A stretch of DNA of 64,000 nt from Cyanobacteria bacterium FACHB-502 (GTDB lineage Bacteria; Cyanobacteriota; Cyanobacteriia; Elainellales; Elainellaceae): assembly GCA_014695325.1 (NCBI GenBank), contig JACJNZ010000019.1, positions 1-64,000 of the forward strand, given 5' to 3'. A model generated the notes under the pieces. It was not told the DNA's origin. It searched no databases and saw nothing but the letters and a program-made list of their open reading frames with translations. This document shows, one piece after another, positions 54,007 to 63,475 of this stretch (positions within the stretch are counted from its first letter, which is position 1; each line of letters starts with the position of its first letter). The position numbers were made by a program, and so were the translations under genes.

Positions 54007-55623
54007 ATGCCTTTTTTCGATCGGTTCACCCCGCTCTTTTCCTGCCTGAACCCTAAACGCATTGCTCGCATTAGGCATCCTGGGTTACGCCTGCTGGTGA
54101 TGGGGTTAACGGTGTTCAGTCTGGTTTGGAGCCAGTTTATGCCTGTCGCACTGGCGCAAACCGCTTCTTCGACCAATATTCAGCCTTATATTGATCGCGT
54201 CAAAAACCAAATCACGGAATTCACGCTCGATAACGGCATGAAATTTATAGTAATGGAGCGGCATCAGGCTCCCGTGGTTGCATTTGAAACCTATGTCACG
54301 ATCGGGGCTGCCTATGAGGAAGAGGGCAAAACGGGGGCAGCGCATTTTCTGGAGCATTTAGCCTTTAAGGGAACCAATCGAATTGGCACGACAAACTATC
54401 GGGCGGAGAAGCCGTTGCTCGATCGACTCGATCGGCTATTTGAACAGATTGAGGCAGCCAAGGCAGCAAACCGTACCGAAGAGGCAAATCGGCTTCAACA
54501 GGAATTTATTCAGGTGCGTCAGGAAGCCACAGCCTTTGTCAGGCAAAATGAATACGGGCAAATCGTGGAACAGGCAGGCGGCGTGGGGCTGAATGCGGCA
54601 ACTTCTGCGGATGCCACGATGTATTTTTACAGCTTCCCGGCAAACAAGCTAGAACTGTGGATGTCGCTGGAGTCTGAGCGATTTCTCGATCCGGTCTTTC
54701 GCGAATTCTACGAAGAAAAGGACGTGATCCTGGAAGAACGCCGGATGAGAACCGACAATTCGCCGATCGGCAAAATGATCGAGCAATTCCTCGAAACCGC
54801 GCTGCCGGGGCATCCCTACGGTCGTCCGGTGATAGGCTCCGAGGCAGATATTCGCGGCTTGACGCGCCAAGATATTATTCAGTTTTTTGATACTTACTAC
54901 ACGCCGGATAACATGATTGCGACGGTGGTGGGTGACGTTGACCCCGATCGCGTAAAAGAACTGGCACAAGCATATTTTGGACGCTACAAGGTGCGATCAA
55001 GTGCGCCAGATGTGCAGGCAACCCTGCCCAAGCAAACGCAGCCCAAAGAAGTCTTGCTGCAACTGCCGACCCAACCCTGGTATATGGAGGGCTATCAGCG
55101 TCCTGCGATTACTGACCCGGATGAGGTGGTTTATCAAGTGATCAGCAGCATTTTGGGCGACGGGCGAACGGCTCGGCTTTATCAATCGCTAGTGCTGAAC
55201 AACCAGTTGGCACTGGACTATAGCATTTCCAATAGTTTTCCGGGCGATCGCTACTCAAATCTAATGCTGATCTATGCGCTCACCGGGCCGGGACATACCG
55301 TTGAAGAAATTGCGGCAGTTTTTGATGCTGAATTCAATCGCCTCAAAACGGAGCCTGTCACCGCCGAAGAACTCGATCGCGTCAAAACCCAGTCCCGTGC
55401 CGGACTACTGCAAACCCTTGCCTCGAATGAGGGCATGGCAAGTTTGCTGGCTGAGTACGAAGCCAAAACAGGCTCCTGGCGCAACTTATTTGAGTTGATT
55501 CCAGCGATCGAGGCAGTTACTCCAGCCGACATTCAGCGTGTAGCACAGGCAACCTTTAGACCTGAAAAGCAAACGATCGGCAAACTGCTCTCGACGGATG
55601 CTCCGGTTCTGCCTGGACGCTGA
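54007..55623 (+). CDS. M16 family zinc metallopeptidase, catalytic subunit
   Basis: This 538-residue exported peptidase belongs to the insulinase/processing-peptidase family. The N-terminus has a signal-like segment (LRLLVMGLTVFSLVWSQFMP, cleaved near LAQTASS), so it acts outside the cytoplasm. The inverted zinc motif HxxEH is intact at His113-Phe-Leu-Glu-His117, with the distal Glu in EEKDVILEERRM. A second M16 domain completes the clamshell. It has an insert of about 45 residues after the zinc motif (FEQIEAAKAANRTEEANRLQ region). An M16 gene without the zinc motif follows after 94 bases, so the two probably form a heterodimer. Confidence 0.9.
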   Translation: MPFFDRFTPLFSCLNPKRIARIRHPGLRLLVMGLTVFSLVWSQFMPVALAQTASSTNIQPYIDRVKNQITEFTLDNGMKFIVMERHQAPVVAFETYVTIGAAYEEEGKTGAAHFLEHLAFKGTNRIGTTNYRAEKPLLDRLDRLFEQIEAAKAANRTEEANRLQQEFIQVRQEATAFVRQNEYGQIVEQAGGVGLNAATSADATMYFYSFPANKLELWMSLESERFLDPVFREFYEEKDVILEERRMRTDNSPIGKMIEQFLETALPGHPYGRPVIGSEADIRGLTRQDIIQFFDTYYTPDNMIATVVGDVDPDRVKELAQAYFGRYKVRSSAPDVQATLPKQTQPKEVLLQLPTQPWYMEGYQRPAITDPDEVVYQVISSILGDGRTARLYQSLVLNNQLALDYSISNSFPGDRYSNLMLIYALTGPGHTVEEIAAVFDAEFNRLKTEPVTAEELDRVKTQSRAGLLQTLASNEGMASLLAEYEAKTGSWRNLFELIPAIEAVTPADIQRVAQATFRPEKQTIGKLLSTDAPVLPGR

Positions 55624-55717
55624 GAGGATGTTGTACAAGTATCTTGTTTTACAGAATTCAGAGCCAAGATAGCCATTCCATTCCTTCTTCTCATAGCCCT
55701 TCTATTTCTCACCGCTC

Positions 55718-57202
55718 ATGAAATTTTCGCTTCGCCCCTGGCTGCGCTACAGCCTGACTTCGATCGCCGTCCTGCTCACTGTAATCCTGGGATTCGGACG
55801 TGCCCCGGCTCTGGCAGTCACGCCCCGCCACTACAGTGACTTGGAACTGCCTGCTGCACCCGAGATCACCCTGCCCGAATATAGCCGCTTTGAGCTACCC
55901 AACGGACTCCGGGTTTACCTGCTCGAAGACCACGAACTGCCTCTGGTCGGCGGCACGGCAACAATCTACACAGGCGATCGGCTAGAACCTGCGGACAAGG
56001 TAGGTTTGGCAGGTATTACCGGAGCAGTGATTCGCAGCGGCGGCACAGCAGCTCACCCGCCCGACATGTTAAATCAGTTGCTAGAGCAGCGGGCAGCCTC
56101 GATCGAAACGGGCATCGATACCACCGCAGGCAGTGCAGGCTTTAGTGCCCTGAGTGAAGATCTGGAAGAAGTGTTTGGCTTGTTTGCAGAAGTGCTACGC
56201 CAGCCTGCCTTGCCTCAGGACAAGATCGATCTGGTGAAAACGCAGATTCGTGGTTCGATCGCTCGCCGCAATGACGATCCAGACTCGATCGCCCAGCGCG
56301 AGTTTAGCAAGCTGCTCTACGGAGCAGACAGTCCCTATGCTCGTACTGTTGAATACGCCACGCTGGACAATATCTCGCGGCAGGATGTGCAGCAGTTCTA
56401 TCAGCAGTATTTCCACCCGAATAAGATGCTGCTCGGCATTATCGGCGACTTCGACTCGGCAAAAATGCGATCGCTGATCGAAGCAAAGCTGGGCGACTGG
56501 CAACCCGTCGGAGCAGATAAAATCGATCCGCCTCAAGCAACCCAGGCAAAGCAGGGCGGCGTATTTCTGGTTGATCAACCCCAGCTCACCCAGAGCTCAG
56601 TTCTGATGGGACATCTGGGCGGCAAGCTAAACGACCCGGACTACGCGCCGCTCACCGTGATGAATGAAGTTCTCAGTTCCTTTGGCGGACGCTTGGTGAA
56701 CGAAGTGCGATCGCGGCAGGGACTCGCCTACAGCGTCTACGCTTTCTGGTCACCCACCTTTGATTATCCGGGCACGTTTACAGCAGGCGGACAAACGCGA
56801 TCGGATGCCACTGTTCCCTTTATTCAATCCACGCTGGAGCAAATCGAGAAAATCCGCACCCGTCCTGTCACTGAAGCCGAACTGAGCCGAGCTAAGGACT
56901 CAGTGCTGAATGCCTTTATCTTCCGCTTCTCTACCCCTTTTGCCACCCTGTCGCGGGTCATGCGCTATGACTACTACGGCTATCCGCAGGACTTTATCTT
57001 TCAATATCAAAAGCAGGTCGAAGCGACCACTGCCGCAGACATTCAGCGAGCCGCTCAAACCCACCTTCAGCCTGACAAACTCGTAACGCTGGTGGTTGGC
57101 AACGCCAAGGACTTTACGCCACCGCTCCGCTCGATCGCCCCCAACGGTCAGGTCACCCCGATCGACATCACGATTCCGGCGGCTCTAGGGGCGAAGTCTT
57201 AG
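55718..57202 (+). CDS. M16 family peptidase-like protein, non-catalytic subunit
   Basis: This 494-residue exported protein has a signal segment (YSLTSIAVLLTVILGFGR, ending near PALAV) and both halves of the M16 fold: PEYSRFELPNGLRVYLLEDH early, and SSFGGRLVNEVRSRQGLAYS late. Where HxxEH should stand it reads VGLAGITGAVIRSG, so zinc-binding residues are lost. That is the alpha-type, non-catalytic partner of the upstream zinc peptidase, as in mitochondrial processing peptidase and bacterial M16 pairs. It contributes substrate binding. Its stop overlaps the stop of the convergent FemAB/GNAT-like gene by a few bases. Confidence 0.9.
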   Translation: MKFSLRPWLRYSLTSIAVLLTVILGFGRAPALAVTPRHYSDLELPAAPEITLPEYSRFELPNGLRVYLLEDHELPLVGGTATIYTGDRLEPADKVGLAGITGAVIRSGGTAAHPPDMLNQLLEQRAASIETGIDTTAGSAGFSALSEDLEEVFGLFAEVLRQPALPQDKIDLVKTQIRGSIARRNDDPDSIAQREFSKLLYGADSPYARTVEYATLDNISRQDVQQFYQQYFHPNKMLLGIIGDFDSAKMRSLIEAKLGDWQPVGADKIDPPQATQAKQGGVFLVDQPQLTQSSVLMGHLGGKLNDPDYAPLTVMNEVLSSFGGRLVNEVRSRQGLAYSVYAFWSPTFDYPGTFTAGGQTRSDATVPFIQSTLEQIEKIRTRPVTEAELSRAKDSVLNAFIFRFSTPFATLSRVMRYDYYGYPQDFIFQYQKQVEATTAADIQRAAQTHLQPDKLVTLVVGNAKDFTPPLRSIAPNGQVTPIDITIPAALGAKS

Positions 57203-58404
57203 CAATCGTCCCCAACTTTCTCTAACGGATTGGTCTGCTTAAACGGCAACTCCTGGTTGATTGCGTCCATTTCCTGCTGCTCCATTTCGTTGATTTCATC
57301 AATATAGGTATGCAGGATTTGGCTCAGCCGGGGCTGATAGAGACGGTGGAGTGAATAGTTAGGGGTTGCCGCGAAGCCGCGCCGTTTTTTGTGTCGTCCG
57401 CCTGCGCCCGGATCAAAAAGCTGAATGCCGTTGGCAATGCCCCACTCGATCGGTGTGTAGTAGCAGGTGTCAAAGTGCAGATTATCAAACTCCTGCGTTG
57501 CGCCCCAGTAGCGTCCATAGAGCCGATCGCCCTTGGTTAAACAGAAGGACATCCCGATGGGGTGCTGGTTTTCTTCGGTGGAATACACACCAAACAGCAC
57601 CACACGATCGAGATAGTCGGGATAAAGCTGCTCAAAAAAGCGGCGCGTCAGATATTTGCTGCCCCACCAGCCGAACTTGTCACAGGTATCGGCGTAGAAG
57701 TGGTACACATGCGACAGGAGCGATCGGCTAATCTCTTCCCCAGTAAGCGGCTGAAGCCGTAGACCGGCCTGGGAAACTGCTTTTCGTTCGCGCTTGATAT
57801 TGCGCCGCTGGTTGGCATTAAACGCGCCCAGATAATCCTCAAAGCTTTGAAAGTTCTGATTTTGCCAAATATAGCTGTGGTGCAGCCAGGTAAAAAAGCC
57901 GTGTCGCTCCATGGTCGATCGCCATTCGGGATCAACGTAGAGAAAATTGCAGCCAGAAATCTTGTGCCGCATACAGAAATGATCGATCGCGTTGACCATC
58001 AGCTCGGTTAATTCATCTTCGTCCTCACCGGGCGCAATCAGAAAGCGATAGCCTTCGGCAGGCGTAAAGGGCGACATCCCCAACATTTTGGGATAGTAGG
58101 CAACCCCGAGCCGCGCCGCCAGATCTGCCCATTGATGGTCAAACACAAACTCACCATAGCTGTGGCTCTTAAGATAGAGCGGAGCCGCCGCCACAAGGGA
58201 TCGATCGCGCCAGACCGTGAGATGAGTCGGCAGCCAGCCCGAGTTCGCACCGACGCTGCCCGATGTTTCCATGTTGTGCAGCCACGTCCACTCCAGAAAA
58301 GGCGTTTTGAGTGGCACAGCGATCGCATCCCATTCTGCTTGGGGAATTTCCTCGATTTTGTGAATCCACTGGACGGCGTAGCGAGGCTGGAGTTTTTCAA
58401 ACAT
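57199..58404 (-). CDS. Peptidogalycan/FemAB-like GNAT-fold protein (DUF482)
   Basis: This 401-residue soluble protein has the tandem acetyltransferase fold of the DUF482, or FemAB-related, group. Markers include AEWDAIAVPLKTPFLEWTWL, GFFTWLHHSYIWQNQNFQSF, FNANQRRNIKRERKAV and YYTPIEWGIANGIQLFDPGAG near the end. Such proteins transfer acyl or aminoacyl groups in cell wall or small-molecule synthesis; the exact reaction is unknown. The ATG at 58404 is clear. It converges with the M16 pair and follows the RibD-like gene on its strand, with 81 bases of purine-rich spacer between. Confidence 0.82.
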   Translation of the reverse strand: MFEKLQPRYAVQWIHKIEEIPQAEWDAIAVPLKTPFLEWTWLHNMETSGSVGANSGWLPTHLTVWRDRSLVAAAPLYLKSHSYGEFVFDHQWADLAARLGVAYYPKMLGMSPFTPAEGYRFLIAPGEDEDELTELMVNAIDHFCMRHKISGCNFLYVDPEWRSTMERHGFFTWLHHSYIWQNQNFQSFEDYLGAFNANQRRNIKRERKAVSQAGLRLQPLTGEEISRSLLSHVYHFYADTCDKFGWWGSKYLTRRFFEQLYPDYLDRVVLFGVYSTEENQHPIGMSFCLTKGDRLYGRYWGATQEFDNLHFDTCYYTPIEWGIANGIQLFDPGAGGRHKKRRGFAATPNYSLHRLYQPRLSQILHTYIDEINEMEQQEMDAINQELPFKQTNPLEKVGDDC

Positions 58405-58478
58405 GAGGAAAAGGATGGAGGGGTGGGAGGAGTAAGGGGTAAGGAGATGGGGGAATGAGGGAGTGAGGGAGGAGCGTT
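58405..58478. repeat. Purine-rich spacer
   Basis: The plus strand is GGGGTGGGAGGAGTAAGGGG, AGGAGATGGGGGAATGAGGG and AGTGAGGGAGGAG in sequence. It is the clearest example of the G/A-rich spacer family and lies immediately before the FemAB/GNAT-like gene start. Confidence 0.6.
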
Positions 58479-58485
58479 CTTTACA

Positions 58486-59205
58486 TTAGTTTAGATGAGT
58501 CTTTTGCTGGACGCGGTAGTGCAGGAACACCTCTTGATCGATCGCCTCTGCCGAGAGCAGTTCTAGCCGGGGCGCGAGATTTGCTGGAAAGCCGCTTCCT
58601 TCGACTGGGGTTGGAGCAATTGTGCCGCCAAGCAGCAACGGGCAAACGGTCAGCCAGAGTTCATGGACGCGATCGGCTGCCAGCAGAGAAGCCACCAGTT
58701 CGCCGCCGCCCATCACCAGCAGTTTATTTAGACCCAGTTCGTTGAACTGTTGAAGGACAGTATTCCAGTCAAACGGCTCAGGAAAGGGCAGAATGCGATC
58801 GAACTCAGTGCCCTCAGTCCCTTTGCAGGACTGCCAGCATTTTGCACCTGATTCGGTTGTCAGTAGCCAGCGCGGAACTCCCTGCTTGAAAAAGGGAAGT
58901 TGAGGATTGAACTCGCCCGAGGCAGAACAAACGATGTGAAAGGGCTGAGGCGGTTTGTGCTGTTGCTGCCGCTGAGCCAGCAAAGCCGGATTTTTGATCA
59001 GCAGCGTTGTGCCATACGCCCGCAGTGTCCCTGCGCCAAACAGAGCTGCATCGACTTCTGCAAGTCTGGCTTCTAGATGAGCCTTGTCCTGAGCCGAGCC
59101 GAATCGGGCAGCCGATCGATCGCGATCCGCAATTTTACCGTCTGCACTCATGGCAAGCACGACGATTGTATAGGGCAGGCGGGAGGAAGCAAACGCAGAA
59201 GTCAT
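58486..59205 (-). CDS. RibD C-terminal domain reductase-like protein
   Basis: This 239-residue protein is a dihydrofolate-reductase-fold NADPH reductase related to the C-terminal domain of RibD, the riboflavin pathway pyrimidine reductase. It shows YTIVVLAMSADGKIADRDRS, ALFGAGTLRAYGTTLL, KLLVMGGGELVASLLAADRV and HELWLTVCPLLLGGTIAP. No deaminase domain is present, so it is a stand-alone reductase, possibly complementing a separate RibD deaminase. I use ATG at 59205; a TTG ten codons earlier is possible. Confidence 0.85.
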   Translation of the reverse strand: MTSAFASSRLPYTIVVLAMSADGKIADRDRSAARFGSAQDKAHLEARLAEVDAALFGAGTLRAYGTTLLIKNPALLAQRQQQHKPPQPFHIVCSASGEFNPQLPFFKQGVPRWLLTTESGAKCWQSCKGTEGTEFDRILPFPEPFDWNTVLQQFNELGLNKLLVMGGGELVASLLAADRVHELWLTVCPLLLGGTIAPTPVEGSGFPANLAPRLELLSAEAIDQEVFLHYRVQQKTHLN

Positions 59206-59459
59206 CAGGAGCCATCCGGAAAAACGACTGAACAACAGAATTTATACGGAATTGTGCGGCATCCGGCAGGCGATTTGCACCAGATTTCAGCCCCGTGAAG
59301 CCCCACAATCGATCGCATCAGTGAAGCTTGAATCAGGTTTTGTCAGGAGTCTAAAGGAACCATTGCCGCAGGGGAACTCTTGAACAGTATCGTCTGAGAA
59401 GTATTGTTAAGGGCGATCGTTCAAGTCATTCCCAAGACAGCAGGATTCGGGGCGGCATT

Positions 59460-59849
59460 ATGCAGGGCATCGTTGGATTTTTGCTTCAAAACGCGCAATC
59501 GCTGTTTTTGTTGATCTTATGCGGCGTGATCGGCTGCGGAGTTTACCTTCTGGTACGGGAGCTTCAGGATCAGAAATCATTGCCTCGCCGTCAGCATTCC
59601 TCTATCCGCTCTACCCCTATCCGCTCCAGCCCTACCCGCTCCAGCCCTCAAAATCGCAGCATCAAACGAAATACTCCCGGTCGATTTCATCTAGCCCATC
59701 CCCTGCACGGCAAACTGGTTAAACTGCTGGGCGGGGATCAAAAGGCAGCTATCCGGCTGATTGCCAGCTATCAAGCCAAGTTTCCCGACAAGCCTAACCA
59801 ATGGCACTACGAGAAGGCAATTTATGACTTGAGCCGCGATCGCCACTGA
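59460..59849 (+). CDS. Small single-pass membrane protein with RSSP repeats
   Basis: I do not recognise this 129-residue protein. An N-terminal membrane helix (LLQNAQSLFLLILCGVIGCGVYL) is followed by a basic linker with three five-residue units IRSTP, IRSSP, TRSSP, encoded by a 15-bp tandem repeat (59604-59648). A conserved-looking C-terminal domain follows: GKLVKLLGGDQKAAIRLIAS, then YQAKFPDKPNQWHYEKAIYD. The end resembles a helical cyanobacterial domain of unknown function. It stands alone. Confidence 0.6.
   Translation: MQGIVGFLLQNAQSLFLLILCGVIGCGVYLLVRELQDQKSLPRRQHSSIRSTPIRSSPTRSSPQNRSIKRNTPGRFHLAHPLHGKLVKLLGGDQKAAIRLIASYQAKFPDKPNQWHYEKAIYDLSRDRH
59604..59648 (+). repeat. 15-bp in-frame tandem repeat in the RSSP protein gene
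   Basis: Three 15-bp units encode IRSTP, IRSSP and TRSSP. Unlike the non-coding tandem duplications in this window, the unit length is a multiple of three and keeps the frame. Confidence 0.85.
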
Positions 59850-60167
59850 GCAGTCGTTTGAAGTGCGTCGAGTGCCTGTGTCTTTTCAAACCTCCCTGCT
59901 GCGGGATCGCTACTGAAGCGAGGTTTAACTTCTGAGTAAAGAATGTTCGCCACTGCACCTCGATCGCAAAAGTTTGATATTACGATTAAGCCAGTTGGTT
60001 CACGGTCTTTTTAAAAAAAGGCTTTGTGTGAGGAGAATTTGAAATTATTCCGTTTGCCTGTGGATGCCAAGCCGTCGTGATCCATTGAGTATTAATGTGG
60101 ATACATTACGATGGAGTTCTGCATGTGATTGCGGAGTCGTTTTAGCACTCAAACAGCGGTTACGACT
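59850..60167. other. Intergenic region before the histidine kinase
   Basis: This 318-base gap contains a 23-codon frame at 59943-60014 (MFATAPRSQKFDITIKPVGS) with no support beyond its opening. TCTTTTTAAAAAAAGGCTTT follows it. I see no RNA gene or operator. Confidence 0.3.
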
Positions 60168-62159
60168 ATGCTTGGTCAGTCTTCCTTCCGCCGAATACTC
60201 CTGCTGCGGATTCTCCTGCTCAGCATCCCAATTCTGTTTCTGGGGATGGCAGTCACATTTCGCAATGCTCGCACGAGCCTGCTACACACCGCCCGGTTAA
60301 ACCTGGAACAGAGTGCCATTCGCAAAGCCGACACGCTGCAATCGTCGATTCAATCGCTCCAAACGACCCTCTCGGTCACGAGTCAGACTGCAATTTTAAA
60401 GTCGGGTTCGCCGACCACCGTGCAGCCCTTTTTGACGCAGGTTCAAAGCCAGTTGCCTAGCGTTCGCTGCCTTCAGCTCCGAGATTTTTCAACTCAGGTT
60501 TTGGTAGCAAGCACCTGTGGCAACCGGGTTCTGGATTTTGTACCGTCGAAAAACTGGAGCCCCAAGCGTAGCCCCGCTGAAGCCAACCAGTTTTCCCCCT
60601 TTTCGATCGTCCCCAATCGCCTGAACCCGCCCCAGCAGGACGGCATGATGAGCCTGATTAATCTGGTCATGGGCACACCTGTCTACAGCCCAGCAGGACA
60701 GCTCAAGTACACCCTTTCCGCGCAGGTCTCGCTTCAGCAAACCGAAGATGTTAATCCATGGCTATTGCAGGGTTACACTGTCCTGCTCAATGGGGATGGC
60801 ATGGTCTTGGCGCATCCGATCGCAAGCAGAGTGGGAACAACGATTGCCCAGGAGCCAGACAAAGATCGGCTAGAAGACATCCTGACGAACGTATTTCAGC
60901 GCGAAATGACCGGAGCCAGACACCTGTATGGCTTAGCAGGGGATTCGCACGAATGGATCGCAGGCTTTAGTCCGATAACGCTCAAGCTGAGCAACAACCA
61001 GTCCTCGACCTGGGCAATCCTGGCGGTAACGCGAATGGACAGCGCGCTTCAAGGACTTGAGAAGATTACCCAAATTCTGCTGATCCTCACAGTGGGCTTG
61101 CTGGCGGCGCATCTACTGGCAATGCTTTATATGGCGCGAGATCTCGCTTTGCCGATCGAGCAGTTGGGCAAGTACGCCATGCGGATTCACAAGCGCGACA
61201 AGCTAGAACGTGCGCCTAAAAACTTCCGAATTCGCGAACTCAACCACCTAGCAGAAGTGCTAGACAACATGGTGGGCAGGCTGGAGGAACGGGCAAAAGA
61301 GCTAGAATCTGCCTGGCAGGAAGCAGAAGCTGCGAATCAGCTCAAGAGCGAGTTTCTGGCAAATACGTCCCACGAGCTGCGAACGCCCCTGAACGCCATC
61401 ATCGGCTGTATTCGATTAGTGAAGGACGGCTGCTGCGATACCAGAGAAGAAGAAGAGGAATTTCTGGAGCAGGCAGACAAAGCAGCGATTCACCTGCTGA
61501 AAATCATTAACGACCTGCTCGACATCCAGCGCATTGAAGAAGAAAAACTGCCTTTGTCGATCAAAACAGTCGATTTGCGGCAGATTATTCGCGAGGCGAT
61601 GAACTTGCAAGCAGTACCAATTCAGCAAAAAGGCTTGACCCTCACCGTCACCGATCTTTCTGAGCCGATCTGGGTGCAGGCTGATCCCGATCGCCTCAAG
61701 CAAGTGTTGCTCAACGTGATCTACAACGCCACCAAGTTCACCGATCAGGGCGGAATCACGATCGACACCCGCATCCAGCCTGCTGCCGAACTGCCCACCT
61801 ATTATGCTCAGCAAAACGGGCATCGCGATAGTGAAACGGCAAGCCAGCCGTGGGTTGTAATCGCAATTCAAGACACCGGAATTGGGATTGACCCTTCGCA
61901 GCAGCAAAAGCTGTTCCGTCCGTTTGTGATGGTCGATGGCTCAACCACACGCAAATTTGAAGGCACAGGCTTGGGTCTAGCAATTTCCCGCAATCTGGTT
62001 GAAATGATGAGCGGGCAGATCACGCTGCATAGCGCAGGCTTAGGACAGGGGACGACGGTTAAGATTGCGATGCCGATCGCCCCTCAGCCGGCTCAGGGTC
62101 TTGCTGCTCAGGTAACCAGTCCGAGTACAGCAGTTGAGCGATCGATGATCGGCGGTTAA
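60168..62159 (+). CDS. Membrane sensor histidine kinase (Cache-like, HAMP, HisKA, HATPase)
   Basis: This 663-residue kinase has an N-terminal membrane helix (RILLLRILLLSIPILFLGMA), a large extracytoplasmic sensor region of Cache-like size (residues about 40-300), and a second membrane helix (ILLILTVGLLAAHLLAMLYM). A HAMP segment, a coiled coil and the HisKA box ANTSHELRTPLNAII with His402 follow. The ATPase domain has VIYNATKFTD (N box), DTGIGID and GTGLGLAIS. There is no receiver domain, and no response regulator gene is nearby. I use ATG at 60168; the frame is open to a TTG at 60129. Confidence 0.92.
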   Translation: MLGQSSFRRILLLRILLLSIPILFLGMAVTFRNARTSLLHTARLNLEQSAIRKADTLQSSIQSLQTTLSVTSQTAILKSGSPTTVQPFLTQVQSQLPSVRCLQLRDFSTQVLVASTCGNRVLDFVPSKNWSPKRSPAEANQFSPFSIVPNRLNPPQQDGMMSLINLVMGTPVYSPAGQLKYTLSAQVSLQQTEDVNPWLLQGYTVLLNGDGMVLAHPIASRVGTTIAQEPDKDRLEDILTNVFQREMTGARHLYGLAGDSHEWIAGFSPITLKLSNNQSSTWAILAVTRMDSALQGLEKITQILLILTVGLLAAHLLAMLYMARDLALPIEQLGKYAMRIHKRDKLERAPKNFRIRELNHLAEVLDNMVGRLEERAKELESAWQEAEAANQLKSEFLANTSHELRTPLNAIIGCIRLVKDGCCDTREEEEEFLEQADKAAIHLLKIINDLLDIQRIEEEKLPLSIKTVDLRQIIREAMNLQAVPIQQKGLTLTVTDLSEPIWVQADPDRLKQVLLNVIYNATKFTDQGGITIDTRIQPAAELPTYYAQQNGHRDSETASQPWVVIAIQDTGIGIDPSQQQKLFRPFVMVDGSTTRKFEGTGLGLAISRNLVEMMSGQITLHSAGLGQGTTVKIAMPIAPQPAQGLAAQVTSPSTAVERSMIGG

Positions 62160-62171
62160 GAGAATCAACGG

Positions 62172-63389
62172 CTAAAGGTAACTCATTGGGTCAACGGGTT
62201 CTCCATTTAGGCGCACTTCGAAATGAAGGTGGGGTCCGGTGGAGAGCCCAGTTGTGCCGATCGCTGCGATCGCCTGTCCCTGCTGAACGGACTGTCCCTC
62301 CGAGACGTAGAGTTCGCTGGAGTGCGCGTAGAGGGTGGTGAGGTTGTTGCCGTGGTCGATAATGATGGATTGACCGTAGCCGCCATACCATCCGGCAAAA
62401 ATCACCACGCCGGAATCTGCGGCAAAAATTGGGCTGCCCGTGTCGGCTCCAAAATCGACGCCTGCATGAAAGCGGTTATAGCCCAGAATGGGGTGCATCC
62501 GGTAGCCAAAGCTGCTCGTCATTTCGCCGATGCTGGGATATGCCATCTGCCCTGTACCCCGAACTGCGATGCGCGATCGATTGCCAGCCAGTCGCTGAAT
62601 TAGGACAGCCAAATTGCGTGAATCCCTGGCGAGCTGTTCTTCAGCGGCTTCTAGCGCAGCTCGATCTTGGCGCAGACGGTTGATGAGTTCCTGCTGAGAT
62701 TGTGCCTGCGCCTGATATTCAACTTTTTGCGCCTGAAGCTCCTGAGTGAGCAGCGCAACTTCGTTTTTTTGTCCTTCCACCTGTCGCCGCTGTCGCTCGA
62801 TCGCCACTGCTGCTGTTTGCAGCTGAGCCAGTGCTGTGCGATCGGCTTCATACACCCGCCGGAGCTGATGGCGGCGATCGAGAAATTCGTTCAGGTTTTC
62901 GCTTTCGAGCAGCAGTGCCCAGCCCCGACTTCCCTGCTGACGCTGCAAAAACTTGAGCCGTGCCACCGTCGCAGACTGTTTGCCCTGATAGCTTTTTTCG
63001 GCTTTGGCAAGCTGTGCCTCAAGCTTCACAAGCTCTTGGTTTGCCGCTTTGAGTTTTGCCTGGTTTTGGGCAATTTGGGCAGCCGTGGCGCGAATGCCTT
63101 GCTGAATTCCGCCGAGCCGCTTTTGTGCCGATCGTTCCAGTCCCTCAAGCTGATCCTGCTGCCGTTGCAAGCGCGATCGCTCTTCTTCTTTGCGCTGCTG
63201 CTGTCGCTGAAGCTCTTCGACAGAGTTAGTTACCTGTGCCAGGTAGGGTGTTTGGGGCGTGGAAGAAAAGAAATGTGAGGATAGCTTGGACAGCGAAACC
63301 GCAGGTAGACTCCAGCCCAGACCAAGCAAACCACTCAGCCCCAGCAGCAGCACCCCAGCCAGTAGCCTTTGATAAGCGCGTTTAACCAT
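62172..63389 (-). CDS. M23 family murein endopeptidase with N-terminal coiled coil
   Basis: This exported protein cuts peptide cross-links in peptidoglycan or activates enzymes that do. The N-terminus from ATG 63389 is signal-like (LLAGVLLLGLSGLLGLGWSL). A long coiled coil rich in Gln/Arg/Glu follows to about residue 260, then a LytM domain. Its zinc residues are visible: HAGVDFG (His, Asp) and GPHLHFEVRLNG (His), with YAHSSELYVSEGQ between. The layout matches EnvC/NlpD-type cell-division regulators, but the zinc site is intact here, so it may be a true enzyme. An open frame continues to 63476 without a better start. Confidence 0.9.
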   Translation of the reverse strand: MVKRAYQRLLAGVLLLGLSGLLGLGWSLPAVSLSKLSSHFFSSTPQTPYLAQVTNSVEELQRQQQRKEEERSRLQRQQDQLEGLERSAQKRLGGIQQGIRATAAQIAQNQAKLKAANQELVKLEAQLAKAEKSYQGKQSATVARLKFLQRQQGSRGWALLLESENLNEFLDRRHQLRRVYEADRTALAQLQTAAVAIERQRRQVEGQKNEVALLTQELQAQKVEYQAQAQSQQELINRLRQDRAALEAAEEQLARDSRNLAVLIQRLAGNRSRIAVRGTGQMAYPSIGEMTSSFGYRMHPILGYNRFHAGVDFGADTGSPIFAADSGVVIFAGWYGGYGQSIIIDHGNNLTTLYAHSSELYVSEGQSVQQGQAIAAIGTTGLSTGPHLHFEVRLNGEPVDPMSYL

Positions 63390-63475
63390 GTTTTTCAGGT
63401 AGGCATCCTGCTTCCAATACCGTCTCCCTGGTAAGCCAATTTTGGGGAGAACCGTGCCGACTCCGCTCCCGTTCA

